Assembly (NCBI GenBank): GCA_009760855.2
Contig: WPIO01000032.1
Span: forward strand, 1,405,001-1,469,000
Length of the DNA stretch: 64,000 bases
Reading direction: 5' to 3'
Origin: Cristatella mucedo
Lineage: Eukaryota; Bryozoa; Phylactolaemata; Cristatellidae
Numbering within the stretch: the stretch's first letter is position 1; the number at the start of each line of letters is the position of its first letter. A program made the translations under genes and the position numbers. The notes beneath the pieces were generated by a model, which worked only from the letters and a program-made list of their open reading frames with translations, had not been told where the DNA came from and made no database searches. Positions 37,430-50,269 of this stretch are shown here, in pieces.

Positions 37430-39462
37430 CCATTGATAAAAAATGTTGGTATACGGATAATTAAACCACTGAAACAGCAGTAAACTATGAATTTAAATAC
37501 TAGTTTTTCATTTAATCATAATCTTACGATGGCTTTTGACAGGTTCACACATGAGGCTTGGGCCATAGACCCCAGCTGGGCACTTACAGCATCAGACAGA
37601 CTGTTGGCCTACAAAGCCGCCACAGTAGGCAGCTTATTGCGACCCTTGCCCCTAGCTGGAGGAAATCGGCGTTCCTTCCTGACCAAGTGGGCACTACCAT
37701 AACGGTATAGTGTACAACAACAATTGCGTGAATCTCATTGAGCTGGAAAATAATTGCGACCGCCCTTGTTAAAGGCACTTTACAAATATGTAGTTTAGTA
37801 AAGCCTAGAACTTTGGTATATGCTACCCGAAGATGGTCTTCGAAGCAGCCATCCAACCGTGGGTGGCCCGGAAAGCATCCGCAGCCACTCTGCATGCCAT
37901 GTCACGCGTCTGTGTAATGCCTGTAACAGAATGAGAAGCGCATCAGGAATTTTACAAGGACTTTTAGAAAACCGTTGATCTTACTGCAGGTGATGGACCT
38001 AGCGTCTAAGCTCTGTACACGGCGATTATTGATCAGACGAAAGAGATTCAACTGAAGATTGGCATGTGGGTTGCAGAAGATAAAATCTGTAATTTCGGTC
38101 ACATGTCTCATTTTGACCTGTCGTTCTTGAAATATGCCCATCTGAAACTGAACAACGTCATTGTCGCGGGCCTAGATCTTCTTCTTGTTCACATCGGCTG
38201 TCTTTTAAGTACCTTGATGAAGAAGTAGGAGCCTATCCTTTTTATCATCACGGCGTTGGCAAGTCAGTTGGGCAGAGTACGAATGATGTCTTTTCATTCA
38301 TTAAGGTTAGCCACGTTGGCTTTTCTGAGGCATTAGCCAGAGTGAGGCAGCCAATGGGAGCGTCCAGTGTGCAAAGAACATGAGACATCTCACGGAAGTT
38401 GCATGAGCTCTGTGGATTTAACGTAAAAGTGGAAAATAGGCTCGTGCTGTATTATTAGTATACGAGCACCTACTTACTTTTACAACTAAGCTATATATCA
38501 GTCATTTTTGGAGTTGCATATTTTACGAAAGTAGATTTTAACGTATTATCCTTTTTTACGTTAGAAACCCTAGCTATCTTCACTACTCTTTTGCCTTGAC
38601 AGAAGCGGTCACTTCGGCATAGGAGAGGCTAGCTTTTCTTGTACATGCTGGCTTATCTAGTCTACTTGATAGACACTAGTTCAAGTTGTCTATAAGGTTA
38701 CCTTCTCTGTAAGTCACATAGCCACGATAAGTTTAGGAGAAAGCACGGAATACTGATGGCTTTTGTCAGTATTTAAGGCTACTGTGACCAAACGTATCTT
38801 CTCTGGCTACTGACCCCAGTGGCTATGAATGACGAGATACGTTTCTGTATGGCCCTGTTATGTACTTACCGTAACCCCACAAAAAGAGCTTAAATAAAGT
38901 GAGCCCGCTTTAAATACGATCGAAGAATCCAGTTTGAAATGTGAGGATGCACGTAGATATCTAAGGGCAGGTTCCCGAAGCTCCTTGCTGGTGAAATGGC
39001 AGCACACTATTTGCAGAAGGTAAACATATTTAAACGAATTACTTTCACCAAGTCTAAAAGAAAGTCCTGCTCTATGATCGTTTTGAGATCAATTGCCATG
39101 CCGCCCTTCGAACAACGAAACAAATAATCCAGATGGCATTAAGATAAAGTGCCAGCCAAATGTTTCCTTCTATTCAATTCGAGTTCAGGGAGAAACGACA
39201 GGAAAACTGAATTATCATGCTTTTGGGGCCTGGTCTGTTAGTTCAGCAGTCAGTCCGGTTTATTACAGTTGATTGCCTAAATATGGAAACTGGGTCTAAA
39301 AATAATTGCTTGGCTGGTCTGAAATTATCAACAAATGTTTTCTTCATTTAAAATGTAACTAGCTAAAGATGCTACATGATCGTGTACTTTGATTCTTTTA
39401 AAGTTTCGTTGAAGTTTCTGCTCTAACAGATTGAAAGTATGTTTTGCCAGTTGCCTCAACTG
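37430..39462. other. Host sequence, no gene recognised
   Basis: Mixed-composition DNA with frames under about 105 codons and no recognised domain. Confidence 0.5.
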
Positions 39463-39463
39463 A

Positions 39464-40343
39464 GATAATAATAATAAATAATAATAATAATTCACTTGAT
39501 AAAGCGCCCTCAGAGAATTAATCTCTCTCTCTCTCTAGGCGCATTACATTTGCTGTAAAGTGAAATGCAATTGAATGGTAAGTAAAATCATGCTTGAAAA
39601 ACAAACGAAATGAATAATATGGTTAGGGGTGACATGCACAGGGTCAGCATGCAAATGTGGTTAGTGGCAGCATGCACAGTGTCAGCACGCATAAGCACAT
39701 CAAAGACGAATCACAGGGACCCACTAAATGCTGTCCTAATAGGTGTGTTTTTAGGTTCCTTTTAAATGTGGTCAGGTCAGGGGATGTTCTGACGCAGGTC
39801 GGGAGGGAGTTCCAGGCTTTGGGAGCATATGAACTAAATGCACGGTCTCCAAAGGATTTAAGGTTTGTATGAGGTATTTCTAGACTGTTGGATTCCGAAA
39901 AGCGGGTGGTACGATGCTTGGCCTGATGGGGTAGTATATCTGACAGATAGGCTGGAGCCATAGAATGAAGGGACCTAAAAGTGAGCGACAAAACCTTGAA
40001 GCCAATCCGTTGCTTGACTGGTAGCCAGTGTAGGTCGGCGAGAAGTAGAGTAATGTGGCAACTGCGACGCTCACGACAGACAAGCCTAGCTGCAGAGTTC
40101 TGCACAAGCTGCAATCGCCTGATCGCACATGCTGGTAGGCCAGTTAGCAGTGAGTTGCAGAAGTCGAGACGGGATGTCACGAATGCATGAACTAACTTGG
40201 ACGTGGTATTTTTATCTAAACAAGACCGAATTTTAGCAATGTTATGAAGCTGAAAATAGGCGGATTTGACTGTGGAGCTGATATGGTCGTCTAACGAGAG
40301 GTCGCTTTGGAATATGACACCTAGATTCCGAGCTGATTCGACA
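39464..40343 (-). mobile_element. LINE fragment, CR1/L2-like, best preserved
   Basis: The reverse-strand 3' end starts with (ATT)n (seen as ATAATAATA at 39,464-39,492), then the GATAAAGCGCC tail. A 236-codon frame (39,644-40,354) encodes the C-terminal end of a LINE ORF2 protein after the polymerase core. It starts RNLGVIFQSDLSLDDHISST, then KLVHAFVTSRLDFCNSLLTG, LVQNSAARLV, LHWLPVKQRIGFKVL, and GDRAFSSYAPKAWNSLPTCV near the end. This order is typical of CR1/L2/jockey-like LINEs. The endonuclease and most of the reverse transcriptase are absent, so it is a 5'-truncated copy. Confidence 0.9.
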
Positions 40344-40354
40344 GAAGATCTCAT

Positions 40355-41595
40355 TACCGGTTAGGTATTTACTAAATTGAAGTGGTCTATAGTTCCAGAA
40401 GTCGTTAACTTCGTGAATCAGATTGCTAAAAGTTGATAAGATACAGAGGGTATGCAATATAACCCACTTCCTCCGTCTCCAATCAGACAGCCTCTGCACC
40501 AGCTCCTGCACTAACCTGATATAAGGTTCGGCCTAAGTCACTACCCTCCCTCATTTCCTCCATGTTGGGGTCTAGTTTAATGTTCGCTGATTCCACCACT
40601 GATTACACAGGTCGAGGAATACTATCGTTGACGTCAATGGAAAGGATGATAATTGGCACATTCGTTTTTATTCATGTTGGCATACAGAGTACGTGGGCTT
40701 TTTGACTAGCACAATCAATGATGCAGGCTTGTATTTACAGTCGTACACGTATCTTTGAATATAGTTACATGCACCTAGAATTAAATTATAAAAATAGAGT
40801 TTATTACTGCATTTAAGAGATTAGGTTTTCCTAAATGTCTTAATAAGCGAGGCGAGACTTCGACCAAAATTGGATTTTTCTTATCGTAGTAAATTGTATG
40901 CTTGGATGATTCTCACTACATTTAAAGAGAGCTCTAACACACCTAATGAAATTACAAACAAGTCTTGAATGATTCGTAGTTAGGTACAAGATCTAATAAT
41001 AAATGAATATCTAAAAACCTATTTACAAATTAGTAAATTATAATTGCCTCAATGGCTGTGATTTCCACTGCATCCCTATAACTTATCAAAAGAAAGGACG
41101 AGATGACCGAATAGCTTCGCTACGGAAACGCAACGGAACTCAAATATGAGTGCTACCTGACCCTGCAAGAAAGTTTCTACGAAGACAGTAGTACTTCAGT
41201 AGTACATCAAAGAAGAAAGAAATGTTTCCAGTGAAAATTTTGACTGAAAAGCCATGAGTTTGGCACATAAAAAAGTTTAAGGCCGCAGAGTTATATTAAA
41301 GTAAGCGACTGTCACTCGTTTCTGAGTAATGAACTTCCAGACAATATGGTAAGTGTAGTACAGCCGATAAATTACTGCAACTACAGAGGCCGGAATGCTA
41401 GATTACAGAGGAGACACAACTGCAGCTGATCTCCATTGGATTTATCAAAGACTTCTGATTTAGACGAATTTAGGCACATTTGAACGACTAACATCATCGG
41501 TTCATTTAGTAATACTAGGGAAGGAACCTCCGCCTTACGGCATCTTCACATATGGGGTGACAATGGCAGTTATGTATTCATGCATAGTTCAGATT
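40355..41595. other. Host sequence, no gene recognised
   Basis: AT-rich DNA without an open frame of note or a recognised repeat. Confidence 0.5.
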
Positions 41596-41597
41596 CT

Positions 41598-41675
41598 TTG
41601 TTGCGGAAATATCGGAATTTGAACCTGTGGATGTGCCCTTACTGTCATATGCAGCAACCTCAGTGCATCAGCACT
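41598..41675 (-). mobile_element. tRNA-like promoter sequence, possible SINE head
   Basis: On the minus strand, TGATGCACTGAGG resembles an A box. About 45 bases later GGTTCAAATTCC resembles a B box. The acceptor-stem halves do not pair, so it is not a functional tRNA gene. It differs from the 37.3/47.1/47.6-kb SINE family. Confidence 0.35.
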
Positions 41676-41931
41676 TCCTCCGTCCCCCGGTTGTTGGTTA
41701 ATAAATTTCATTGGCGACCATAGAACTTGCCACATATGCTGGGACGGGGATGATGATGGTGGTCATAGGTTACCATCGCTGACTGATAAATCCGCATAAA
41801 ATGTATGTGGTACCCTTGTAATTGTCCGTTGAATCACCTCTTCTTTGGAATTTCGCGTAAGAAGCAATACGATGAATAGGTTCAAAGCATTGTACGCTGC
41901 TGAAACATTCATTATACCCAGGTTCTGACTG

Positions 41932-41940
41932 TTTATATAG
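41932..41940 (+). promoter_or_regulatory. TATA box of the Gly/Trp peptide gene
   Basis: TTTATATAG lies 73-81 bases before the start codon at 42,013. That leaves room for a transcription start about 30 bases downstream and a short leader. It is assigned by position and composition only. Confidence 0.45.
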
Positions 41941-42012
41941 CCTGAGAACCTCTCAAGAAAGACATTCAAAAACCTATACGTTTGGCTGCACACAACCACA
42001 AAGAAACCAACG

Positions 42013-42309
42013 ATGAAGCTCATGCACGTCATGATCTTGTTGGTATTGATTGCAGGTAACCAAGTCGGAATTTATAGCTTTACTCATAAGCTGAGCTCAT
42101 TTATTTATCTATTTTGCGTGGGTAGCACCTTTGGCATCGCATTTCTCGTTTCTTTTTTAACAGCCAGCACAGCCGCTGTTAGATGGAACAGTGGAGGAGG
42201 TGGATCGATCGGTGGTGGTGGATGGAATAGTGGATCGGGCGGTGGTGGATGGAACAGTGGTACGAGCGGTGGTGGATGGAACAGAGCAGTAGGTGGTGGA
42301 CGCGGATAG
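42013..42309 (+). CDS. Small secreted Gly/Trp-repeat peptide, two exons
   Basis: Exon 1 is 42,013-42,055 and exon 2 is 42,164-42,309, separated by a 108-bp intron with GT at 42,056 and a pyrimidine-rich stretch ending TTTTTTAACAG. Splicing yields about 62 residues: a signal peptide of about 19 residues starting MKLMHVMILLVLIA and ending in a small-residue cleavage site. A mature part of about 43 residues follows, built from repeats of GGGGWNSG, with no Cys and a basic Gly-rich end. The intron is a multiple of three without stops, so retention would still read through. A TATA box lies upstream and AATAAA at 42,486. I do not recognise the family. Similar Gly-rich secreted peptides serve as matrix proteins or antimicrobial peptides in other animals; which applies here is unknown. 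Confidence 0.65.
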   Translation: MKLMHVMILLVLIAGNQVGIYSFTHKLSSFIYLFCVGSTFGIAFLVSFLTASTAAVRWNSGGGGSIGGGGWNSGSGGGGWNSGTSGGGWNRAVGGGRG

Positions 42310-42485
42310 GGCGGTCGCAAATGGGCTGATAGAGAAAACAGCTGAGGAGACAACAATAACAAAAGTTATCTGAATAATGACGACAAGAAGTGACAACAGT
42401 GACCAAATCTGGGGCCGGAAGTGAAGTGAAGTGGCGGGCTGAGCACGAAAACCTCTTCGAGACTGGATTGGAGATTCAATTAACT

Positions 42486-42491
42486 AATAAA
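42486..42491 (+). terminator. Polyadenylation signal AATAAA
   Basis: Canonical AATAAA about 177 bases after the stop codon of the Gly/Trp peptide gene, on the same strand. Confidence 0.5.
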
Positions 42492-42904
42492 GTGTTGTAC
42501 GATCAAACTATTGCCCATGATTATTGGCAACATTTTCTACCGTTCTGTTATACTACCTTTAAAAGCCACTGAGCTCCAGTCTGTGCAGTCTCCAAATGGT
42601 AGCTGCCGATACATAAGTACCTTGGTTAAATATAGTTGTATAGCATATTTCGTAATCTAGAGTTGCTCCGTATCGCTCTCTAGCCATCGCAAATTATACT
42701 TAGTTGTCATTTCTCGTTATACACGGAGATTTTGTTGAGAAAAGAATCTCAGAGTGCCTAATATGTTGAAATTGCACAGGTTTCGAAACCCTAACCAGCA
42801 CCCGTTGACAATATCTCTCTGCTCGAAAACTGCTGCATGCATAAAAAATCAGAATCTTCAAAAATGATAAAAAGTTGGACTTTCTGGAAACTTTTGCTTT
42901 TTTT

Positions 42905-44505
42905 AATAATAACACATTAGTATGCCGTCCTCAGAAAAGTGCAACTCTTTCTAGGCGCTTTACAGATGCTGTAAAGAAGGCATGACCAAATGATTAGTAA
43001 CAACACTCGCAGTATCATCAAGCATGACATTGCAAGATGTGACATGCACAGGGTAAACATGTACATATGGTTTATAGTAGCTGGCAAAGTTTCAGCTGGC
43101 GTAAGCATACTAAGGAAAAATAATTAGGGCCAACTAAATGCTGAGAGAAACAGGTGTGTTCTGACACATCTTTTTAAATGTCGTCATGTTAGGGGATGTC
43201 GAGACATCACTAATAATAACAATAATAATAATTATAGTAATGCACTTGATAAAGCGAAATCGGAGAACTCAATCTCTTTCTAGGCGCTTTACATTAGCTG
43301 CAAAGGGAAACACAATTGAATGGTGAGCAATATCATGCTTGATAAACAACATGAATAACATGGTTAAGGGTGACATGCACATGGTCAGCATCCAAATGTG
43401 GTTAGTGGCAGCATGCACAGTGTCAGCACGCATAAGCACATGAATGACGAATCACAGGGACCCACTAAATGCTGTCCTAAATAGGTGTGTTTTAAGTTCT
43501 TTTTAAATGTGGTCAAGTCAGGAGACGTCCTGACGCAAGTCGGGAGTGAGTTTCAGGCTTTGAGAGCATACGAGCTAAATGCACGGTCTCCAGTGGATTT
43601 GAGGTTTGTACGAGGTATTGGTAAACTATTGGATTCCGAAAATCTGGTAGAACAATGCTTGGTCTGGTTCGGGGAGTAGATCTGAGAGATAGGCTTGAGC
43701 CAAAGAATGAAGTGACGTAAAAGTAAGCGACAAAACCTTGAAGTCGATCCATTGCTTGACTGATAGCCAGTGAAGGTTGGCGAGAAGTGGTGTGATGTGG
43801 CAACTGCGAAGCTCAAGACAGACAAGCCTAGCTGCGGAGTTTTGCACCAGCTGTAGTCGCCTGATCGCACATACCGGTAGGCCAGCAAGCAGTGAGTTAC
43901 AGAAGTCGAGACGGGATGTCACGAATGCATGGATCAACTTGGACGTGGTATCCTTATCTAAACAAGCCCAAATTTTAGCAATATTATGTGGCTGAAAGTA
44001 GGCAGATTTGACTGTGAGTGACTTTGGGTTTGGGAGAATATGAACTCAAGGCCTGGTCTCCAAAGAGTTTTTAGGTTTGTAAAAGGTATAGCTAATCGAT
44101 TTGATTCAAAACAGTAAGTAGTACAAAGCTCGGCTTAGCAAGGGAGTATTTAGCGTTGGTAGGCTAGAGAAAGAGAATTAAGGAACTTAAGATTAAGTGA
44201 CACCACCTTAAAGTCAATACTCTTCTTAACTTGAAGCTAGTGCACATCGGCAAGTAGTGGTGAGATGTGGGAACTTCGATGCGCACGACAGAAAAGCCTA
44301 ACTGCAGAGTTTTGCACAAACTTTTAGCCCCTGATTACACAGGCCAGCAGAACTGAAAGCAGTGAGTTACTGATGTCGAGACGTGGTGTCGCAAAGCATG
44401 GACCGATTTTGATGTAGTGTCCCGGTCTAAGCAAGCAAGCATTTCGGCGATCAAACACTGCTGAAAGAAGGCAGACTCTATTGTCAACTCAAGGGATTTA
44501 ACTCT
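42905..44505 (-). mobile_element. Older LINE copy split by a younger LINE
   Basis: The left part, 42,905-43,210, is the family's 3' end (AATAATAAC, AGGCGCTTTACAGATG, GGGATGTCGAGACATC). The right part, from 44,019, resumes exactly where the family sequence should continue (GACTTTGGGTTTGGGAGAAT, then AAGGCCTGGTCTCCAAAGAG). Between them sits a second, less diverged copy. Coding remnants at about 44,335-44,500 are heavily decayed. Confidence 0.8.
43211..44018 (-). mobile_element. Younger LINE copy nested in an older one
   Basis: Starts with TAATAATAACAATAATAATA and the GATAAAGCG tail, then runs through the 3' untranslated part into a C-terminal coding fragment (RLDFCNSLLAGLPVCAIRRL, LVQNSAARLVC) with stops and frame changes. 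It ends at the GCAGATTTGACTGTGAG point, before the 5' coding region. A clear target duplication is not visible. Confidence 0.85.
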
Positions 44506-47105
44506 TATACAGGAAATTGCAAAGTTATACCTGTCCATAATTGACAAAAATTAATCTTCAGAACTTTGAATGAAATTCATAGCAAAAATTTCAAGACCGT
44601 AATAAAAAATAGCCTACGCCATTGCTGTAAAACTTGAATTGAACAGGTATTTACAATTTAACTCTGGTCCGGGAAGCATATGCCAAGTTATCTAACGTAC
44701 ATGGTAAAAAGCTATAAAAAGCTAGTTAGTGAAGCGGTGTGAAAGGTTCAACATGCAACTCAAAAAACTGTGAGCAAGTATCTCGGTGTACCAAGTTTTA
44801 AGACAAAGCTTTTTATGTCTGTGTAATAAGAACTATGATTTATGAAGAGTGTTTGATCAATGATATCAATAGCTGCCTAAGGCTCCACAAGAACTACCTA
44901 AGTAACGCTACCTATAATCCTGATATATATCCTGAAATCGTCGTTACATCAGTAATCATGAAATCTTTGTTGCACATTTACAGCACTGCTGACTCCGTAA
45001 GGATGTTTCTGTTGGTTTTGATCAAAAAGCCATTTTCTTATATGAAGAAACATGTGACCTTAACTTCTACAGGTCATCAGAAGGTCATCACAGCAGCTGT
45101 GGGTCGCATCAAAAGATAGATAACTTGCCTTTGTTGTTTCCGCCAATTTGCTTGACGAACGTTCTATTAGTATTTGAGAAATATCAATAAATGTGCAGTT
45201 CAGGAGATAAATCCTATCGGGGTGGGGGCGCAACTCCCATGTAAATTGGTCTTACGAAATAACTTCATTTACCATGTTACGTTCATCTATAAATCATTAT
45301 AGTTTGGAATTGCATTTACAAATAGTTTGTCTTTTAATAGGCAAATTTTGTTTAAGAATAAACAATTGTCTTTTTTCTGCCATTCCCTTTATTTTTGTAT
45401 GTAAAGTTGTTAAAAATAACCTGCTATGATGCAAGTATTTAAGGATCGTTCATAAATAGGCTGACATGGGATCAGTAGGATCTAATAGGAGATTATTGAC
45501 GATCTCAATCAGTATCGTTGTATGTTTCATCTGCGATTTAGCTAGCTTCCCATAAAAAGCTAGCGATCTCCCTTATTCGCTTACTTCTCGCTTACTATGG
45601 TGGATTATTATATGCTACAACCATGATTGTGTGTTATTTTATTGACAAATAATCATGATCTCTAGTAAGCTTTCCTGAAATTCTAGGTAGTATTGATAGC
45701 TAATTTAGCGTCTTCGTTTAATTAAAAAATGCTACAGCTTTAATTAAACCCCAGTATTGCTGATATTAATAAAACTTAGACCTCTTAGTTTTACTACAAA
45801 GGCCAATTTAAACTGCTTTTAGTGTTTTAATAAAAAAACATATTACATTTCATAATTAGTGGCAATTTCTATAAAAAAACAGAAACATGGTGGAGTAAGG
45901 ACAAATTTGGGTCAAAGTCCTAAAGTACGCTTTGAATTTATTTATCGGCGATTTAGTTTCAGGGCTCTCAAAATTATTTTAAGTTACATTTCCGTTGTCA
46001 GGATCATTCGGTTGTTCAGTTCTTGCTACAATTGCTCGTTAAGATCCGAGTCTCACCAGCCATTCAGCATAGCAGCTATTCATTTTTTCAAGTGATTTTT
46101 TCTTTAGCAGCTTTGAGTTTTTCGATTCCGAAACCATCCATTGTACTTACATCAATGTTAGGGTATTTAAGATTTCAAACTCAACTATACATTAGGTAGT
46201 TGGGATACAGTAAGAGCTAAGCCTTTTTATAAACATTAGGATCAAAGTGACTACCTACTACCACTAGCCTTGAGAGAATACCTAAAAGATATACCAATTT
46301 TGTCGAGGTGTCGCTTCTTAAAAAAGATAGTCTTGTCTTACAAAAGTGATCCATGAAAGCTTTAAGCAAGAAATTCCGCACTCCTGCGGTACTATTCTCG
46401 TGACATAAAAAATCCGTTTTACTTATTTGTGAGTTGACCAAAAACTTGGTGGAGCCATGAGTTGACTTACTTGGCCGTGATGATATTAGCACTGCTAACC
46501 GATTAAAATTTTATAGCCAATCAGAGAGTAAAAATTAGTGCAAAATCATTCAAATTTATATTCTTTAGTAAGTAGAGTTGTTTCTGCGATTGCCTGCAAT
46601 GTCATTCACTACTTTCTCTGAAATTTTTAAAACCTAAAAATACTGAAAAAATTAAAATTTTAGGTTTATTTAAGAATCAAATTAACAATAGGGACTTTAG
46701 CAGCACACTTCCGCATTAGTACTTCAAGCCAGGCGACAGCTCGGTGAGAGTATGTTCAGTCAATGGTCAATAACCTGTGTACAGGCAGCACAACTGTAAT
46801 GTTTGTTTAAAAAAATCAGTCAATGCCTATATAACATGATTTAGCTTCAATTGGAACTGATTGATTCATTTTTGATTAAATATCATCACGTGAAACGTTA
46901 GCTCGATTCACGTTGTTAGTATAAACAATTCTCCATTCAAATCGATTAAACTGAAAAGCCTTTATCATTGTTTCATAAATCGATCAAAGATTTCATTTCA
47001 CCTTGAGATGGAAGCAAGGTGAAAATGTCAGGACCAATTTTAAACTCATATTCCGTGGTTTTTGTTCGACCCTTTTTCAAAAGATATAGTGTATGCCTAC
47101 CCTCG
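44506..47105. other. AT-rich host sequence, no gene recognised
   Basis: AT-rich DNA. The longest frames are 78-94 codons, without domains. Nothing repetitive recognised. Confidence 0.5.
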
Positions 47106-47109
47106 GAAA

Positions 47110-47275
47110 TTCGATTACTAGCTTATTCAATAGCCTGTTTGGTATAGCGACAGAAGAGCCTTTACGGCTATCACCACAATTTGCTGCTGCAATAAAGGAT
47201 CGCCCACCGCATACTTCAAACCCGAGACCTCTTGACCGTGAAAAGCAACCGGCTAACCTACTGCGCCATCATAAG
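47110..47275 (-). mobile_element. tRNA-derived SINE, copy 2
   Basis: The minus strand reads ATGGCGCAGTAGGTTAGCC (A-box region), then CTCGGGTTTGAAG (B-box region). It continues with GGTGGGCGATCCTTTATTGC, GGCTCTTCTGTCGCTATACC and a tail with AATAAGCTAGTAATCG. Same block order as the other two copies. An 81-codon plus-strand frame through it is not a gene. Confidence 0.75.
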
Positions 47276-47584
47276 GTAAGTTCATCTCAAATGCACCACA
47301 AAATGTGGCGGTATTTCTTCGCGATATATTTAGTTTGATGCCAATTTTCTGTTAACGGTGAAACAAAAAACCTGCGTCCATTAATTATTTCACTGGAATT
47401 TGTAAGATCGATAGCATTGCAAATCGCATCTCAACGCCGCCGACTATGGCACATTCTTTCAAGCCGCCACGAGCTGCTTCTTTCTTGCTACTCATTGCGT
47501 CACCTGCATTTCCGACTCAGCTAGGCTTCCCAATTTCTATTCGTTGCGTTAGATGAAAACTGTTAGCTACCTTCTGCATAAATA

Positions 47585-47775
47585 AATTAATAATAAATAA
47601 ATATTAGCTGATTTAACAGCCTCTTTTTGTATAGTGACAGAAGAGCCTTGACGGGTATAACCACTGCTTCTAGTGGCGATAAAGGATTGCCCACCCCAGG
47701 ATTAGAACCCACCACCTCGGGGCCGAGGTCGTGAAAAGCAGCCGCCTTACTTAGTGAGCCATTACGGCTCACCAA
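47585..47775 (-). mobile_element. tRNA-derived SINE, copy 3
   Basis: The minus strand reads ATGGCTCACTAAGTAAGGC, CGAGGTGGTGGGTTCTAATC (B box), GGGTGGGCAATCCTTTATCG, GGCTCTTCTGTCACTATAC, and an AT-rich tail AAATCAGCTAATATTTATTT. This is the best-preserved copy of the family. Confidence 0.8.
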
Positions 47776-50265
47776 CGAAACGGGCACTCGATATGTACGT
47801 AAGTGCGCGCGCCGTGGGTGAGCGCATGACCTGGTACCGTGCAGCAGACATGCTCAGGAAGCCTTCACAGTCCGACGGAGCAGACGACTGTGCAATGCGT
47901 GAAGGTGAGGTGGCCGTGCCTTGCCTACAAACCTAAAGTCGGTAAGGCTGTGAGTGGGCTATGCAAATATCTCCTGAGTAACGCCCACTAAGTTTTTGAG
48001 ATGTTTGTGGAGTTACAGAGGGAGATAGATTACAACACATCTCTCAAGCGGCATTCTCGCGATTCCAGCTTTGAAAATTAAATGTGTCCCCCTCTCAAAA
48101 CTACAGTTTCTCTTTGTTTCATTGCAACAAGCAACAGGATATTTTTTGACAGTTTCTCGGCAATGTACATGCAAAGTTTGATTTAAGGAAAATTATCATT
48201 AGCATGGACGAAAAGACGTGAAAACACTGCCTGCATTTTGAGAGGTCAAATATTGCGCTCATTAAAAACTTATAAAATGATTAATTAGTTTTGATAACAA
48301 CCCAGGTCTTAACTACTTCACTTTTTAAAGTAATTTAAAATAGGACACAAACTCCATTGGTCATCTTTGAAGCTCAATCAGATGTGTGCATGGAAAGGCA
48401 AAATTACCTCATACAACCAGAGAAGTATAAATTCAAGTACAAGTTCATGCAAAAAATCTGTTAAAGGTACACCGTGAAAAAAACAAATCAATATTGACTG
48501 ACAAGTTCATTAATTTTCACTTAATAATTGAGGTGTAATAAAGTAAGGTTTATGATGAAGAGACAGATTAAGGCTTATCATAAGGTGTGAGTTGTTTTAT
48601 TTGTCATATATACTAGCGAACATTTTTTAACGGGTCAGTAAAAACCTCCCCGTATTATTGCCCCATCCACCACATGGCCTTTAAATCTACAAACCGTTAG
48701 CCTAATGAGTTGCTAGCAATTTTCCTGGTAAAATCAATCGCTGAGGCTCCAAATGATATGAAAAGTATAACACTGAACCTTGTCGAGACTCCTAAAATCT
48801 CCACTGGCACCTTGACCTTTGCATTGACTGCATGCTGATCAGCATGCATCGCCCTCACCCCGGTACTATCTACCTGGGTTGTGTGAGACCTCTAGTCAAT
48901 GCACCATCTATCTGGACCCACAGTCTCAGTCGGTCAGAAAATGCTGTGTATGCTCGCTGCATCCGCAATACTTGCAGTCGACCAGTGGTGGCGTGGGACC
49001 GATTTTTAAACTGCTTGCTAGCTATCCTGATCACAAAAACAAAGGGGCTACTTATCCTCAACCACGCTGTGCGAGAGAGAAGCTAGGGAAATTCCAGAGA
49101 CCGAGACGAAGATGTCGCCCAGCCACAGCTGCTGGGAGACTGAGACCACACCATCCTCGTTCTCGTTCTGCCTGACCGCGAGGGCTAATCAGGTGGGTGG
49201 CAAGGCTGCTTCGCTGCTCGCGATGCGCTTGGTCACAAGACATGTAATGTTTTACGGGGGCACCACTTTGAATCAGTTTCTATCAGATCTCTGTTAAAGA
49301 CCATGCCTTTCACGGTTTTTTAAACTACCGACCCGTCCGATTTTCAGATTACTTGTAACAAATATCCCCATTTTTATAATCATTGCTCCAGAAATTAACA
49401 TCAACTCTGACGACCGCAGAAACTGTCAAGTATGCACTTTTTCTGTCTGGAGAGCTTTGGTGTAGTCCAAAACCTTAGTCATGCAACTTCTATCGATGCC
49501 CATGATCCGAATCTCGTGATCACAAAGAATATCAGCACAGAGACCTTGCTGTGTAACGTTTGACTACCTAAAATCCCTGTTCAGTATCATTTAGTGCTCC
49601 AGATCCATCATATGTACAGATTACCGTTGAGTTTGCCCAGCGACGCAACTTGAAAAGCATTGACACTGAAAAAGTTTGAAAACTGTTGGCGATGGGGACC
49701 TTTTTGAGCACCGTGCTTTTCTGGCAGCTCGGGTACCCTCGTTGATAAAGGAAGCTCGAAAAATAAGCACGCTTCCGACGAGCATACATAAATTCTTTCC
49801 GTGTACAAGATCATGGAGGTTCCTAGAAATTTACAAGTAAACTTCAGCGGATGCTCCTAGTAATTCCAAGGCTTGAGCACTACTTTCGCAAGTCTCGGTC
49901 TGGCGCAGATCTATCAAGTGCCAAATACCTAATCCGTATCTTGACCTGGACGTCTAGAAAAGCTAGGGGTTCTATTTTCAATAGCGAAGTCCTGTCATTA
50001 AGACCCAACATATTTTATCAAGACATTTAATTCTCTGCCTGCCACCTCTGAGAGTATAAATCCAAGGATATTAATGGTTTGGCTAATGTTTTCTTGCCGT
50101 TTGTATTAAAACAATCACGCATATTCTTGCCTCCAAACAGATATCTTTCACTAAAGACCAATTAAAGTCACTATTATCTTACAGATATTGGCCCCTCCCT
50201 GATATTTGCCGGCAAATCTTCGTATTTTTGTCATAAAAAAAGTTCTATTTGCTTCTTTTTACATC
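47776..50265. other. Host sequence, no gene recognised
   Basis: Mixed DNA with frames under about 100 codons and no recognisable domain. No repeat assigned. Confidence 0.5.
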
Positions 50266-50269
50266 AGGG

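Noticed and set aside
41598-41675. Functional tRNA gene on the minus strand
   Set aside because: A- and B-box-like text is present but acceptor and other stems do not pair convincingly.
47093-47338. 81-codon plus-strand ORF
   Set aside because: It is the antisense of a SINE copy and its flank.
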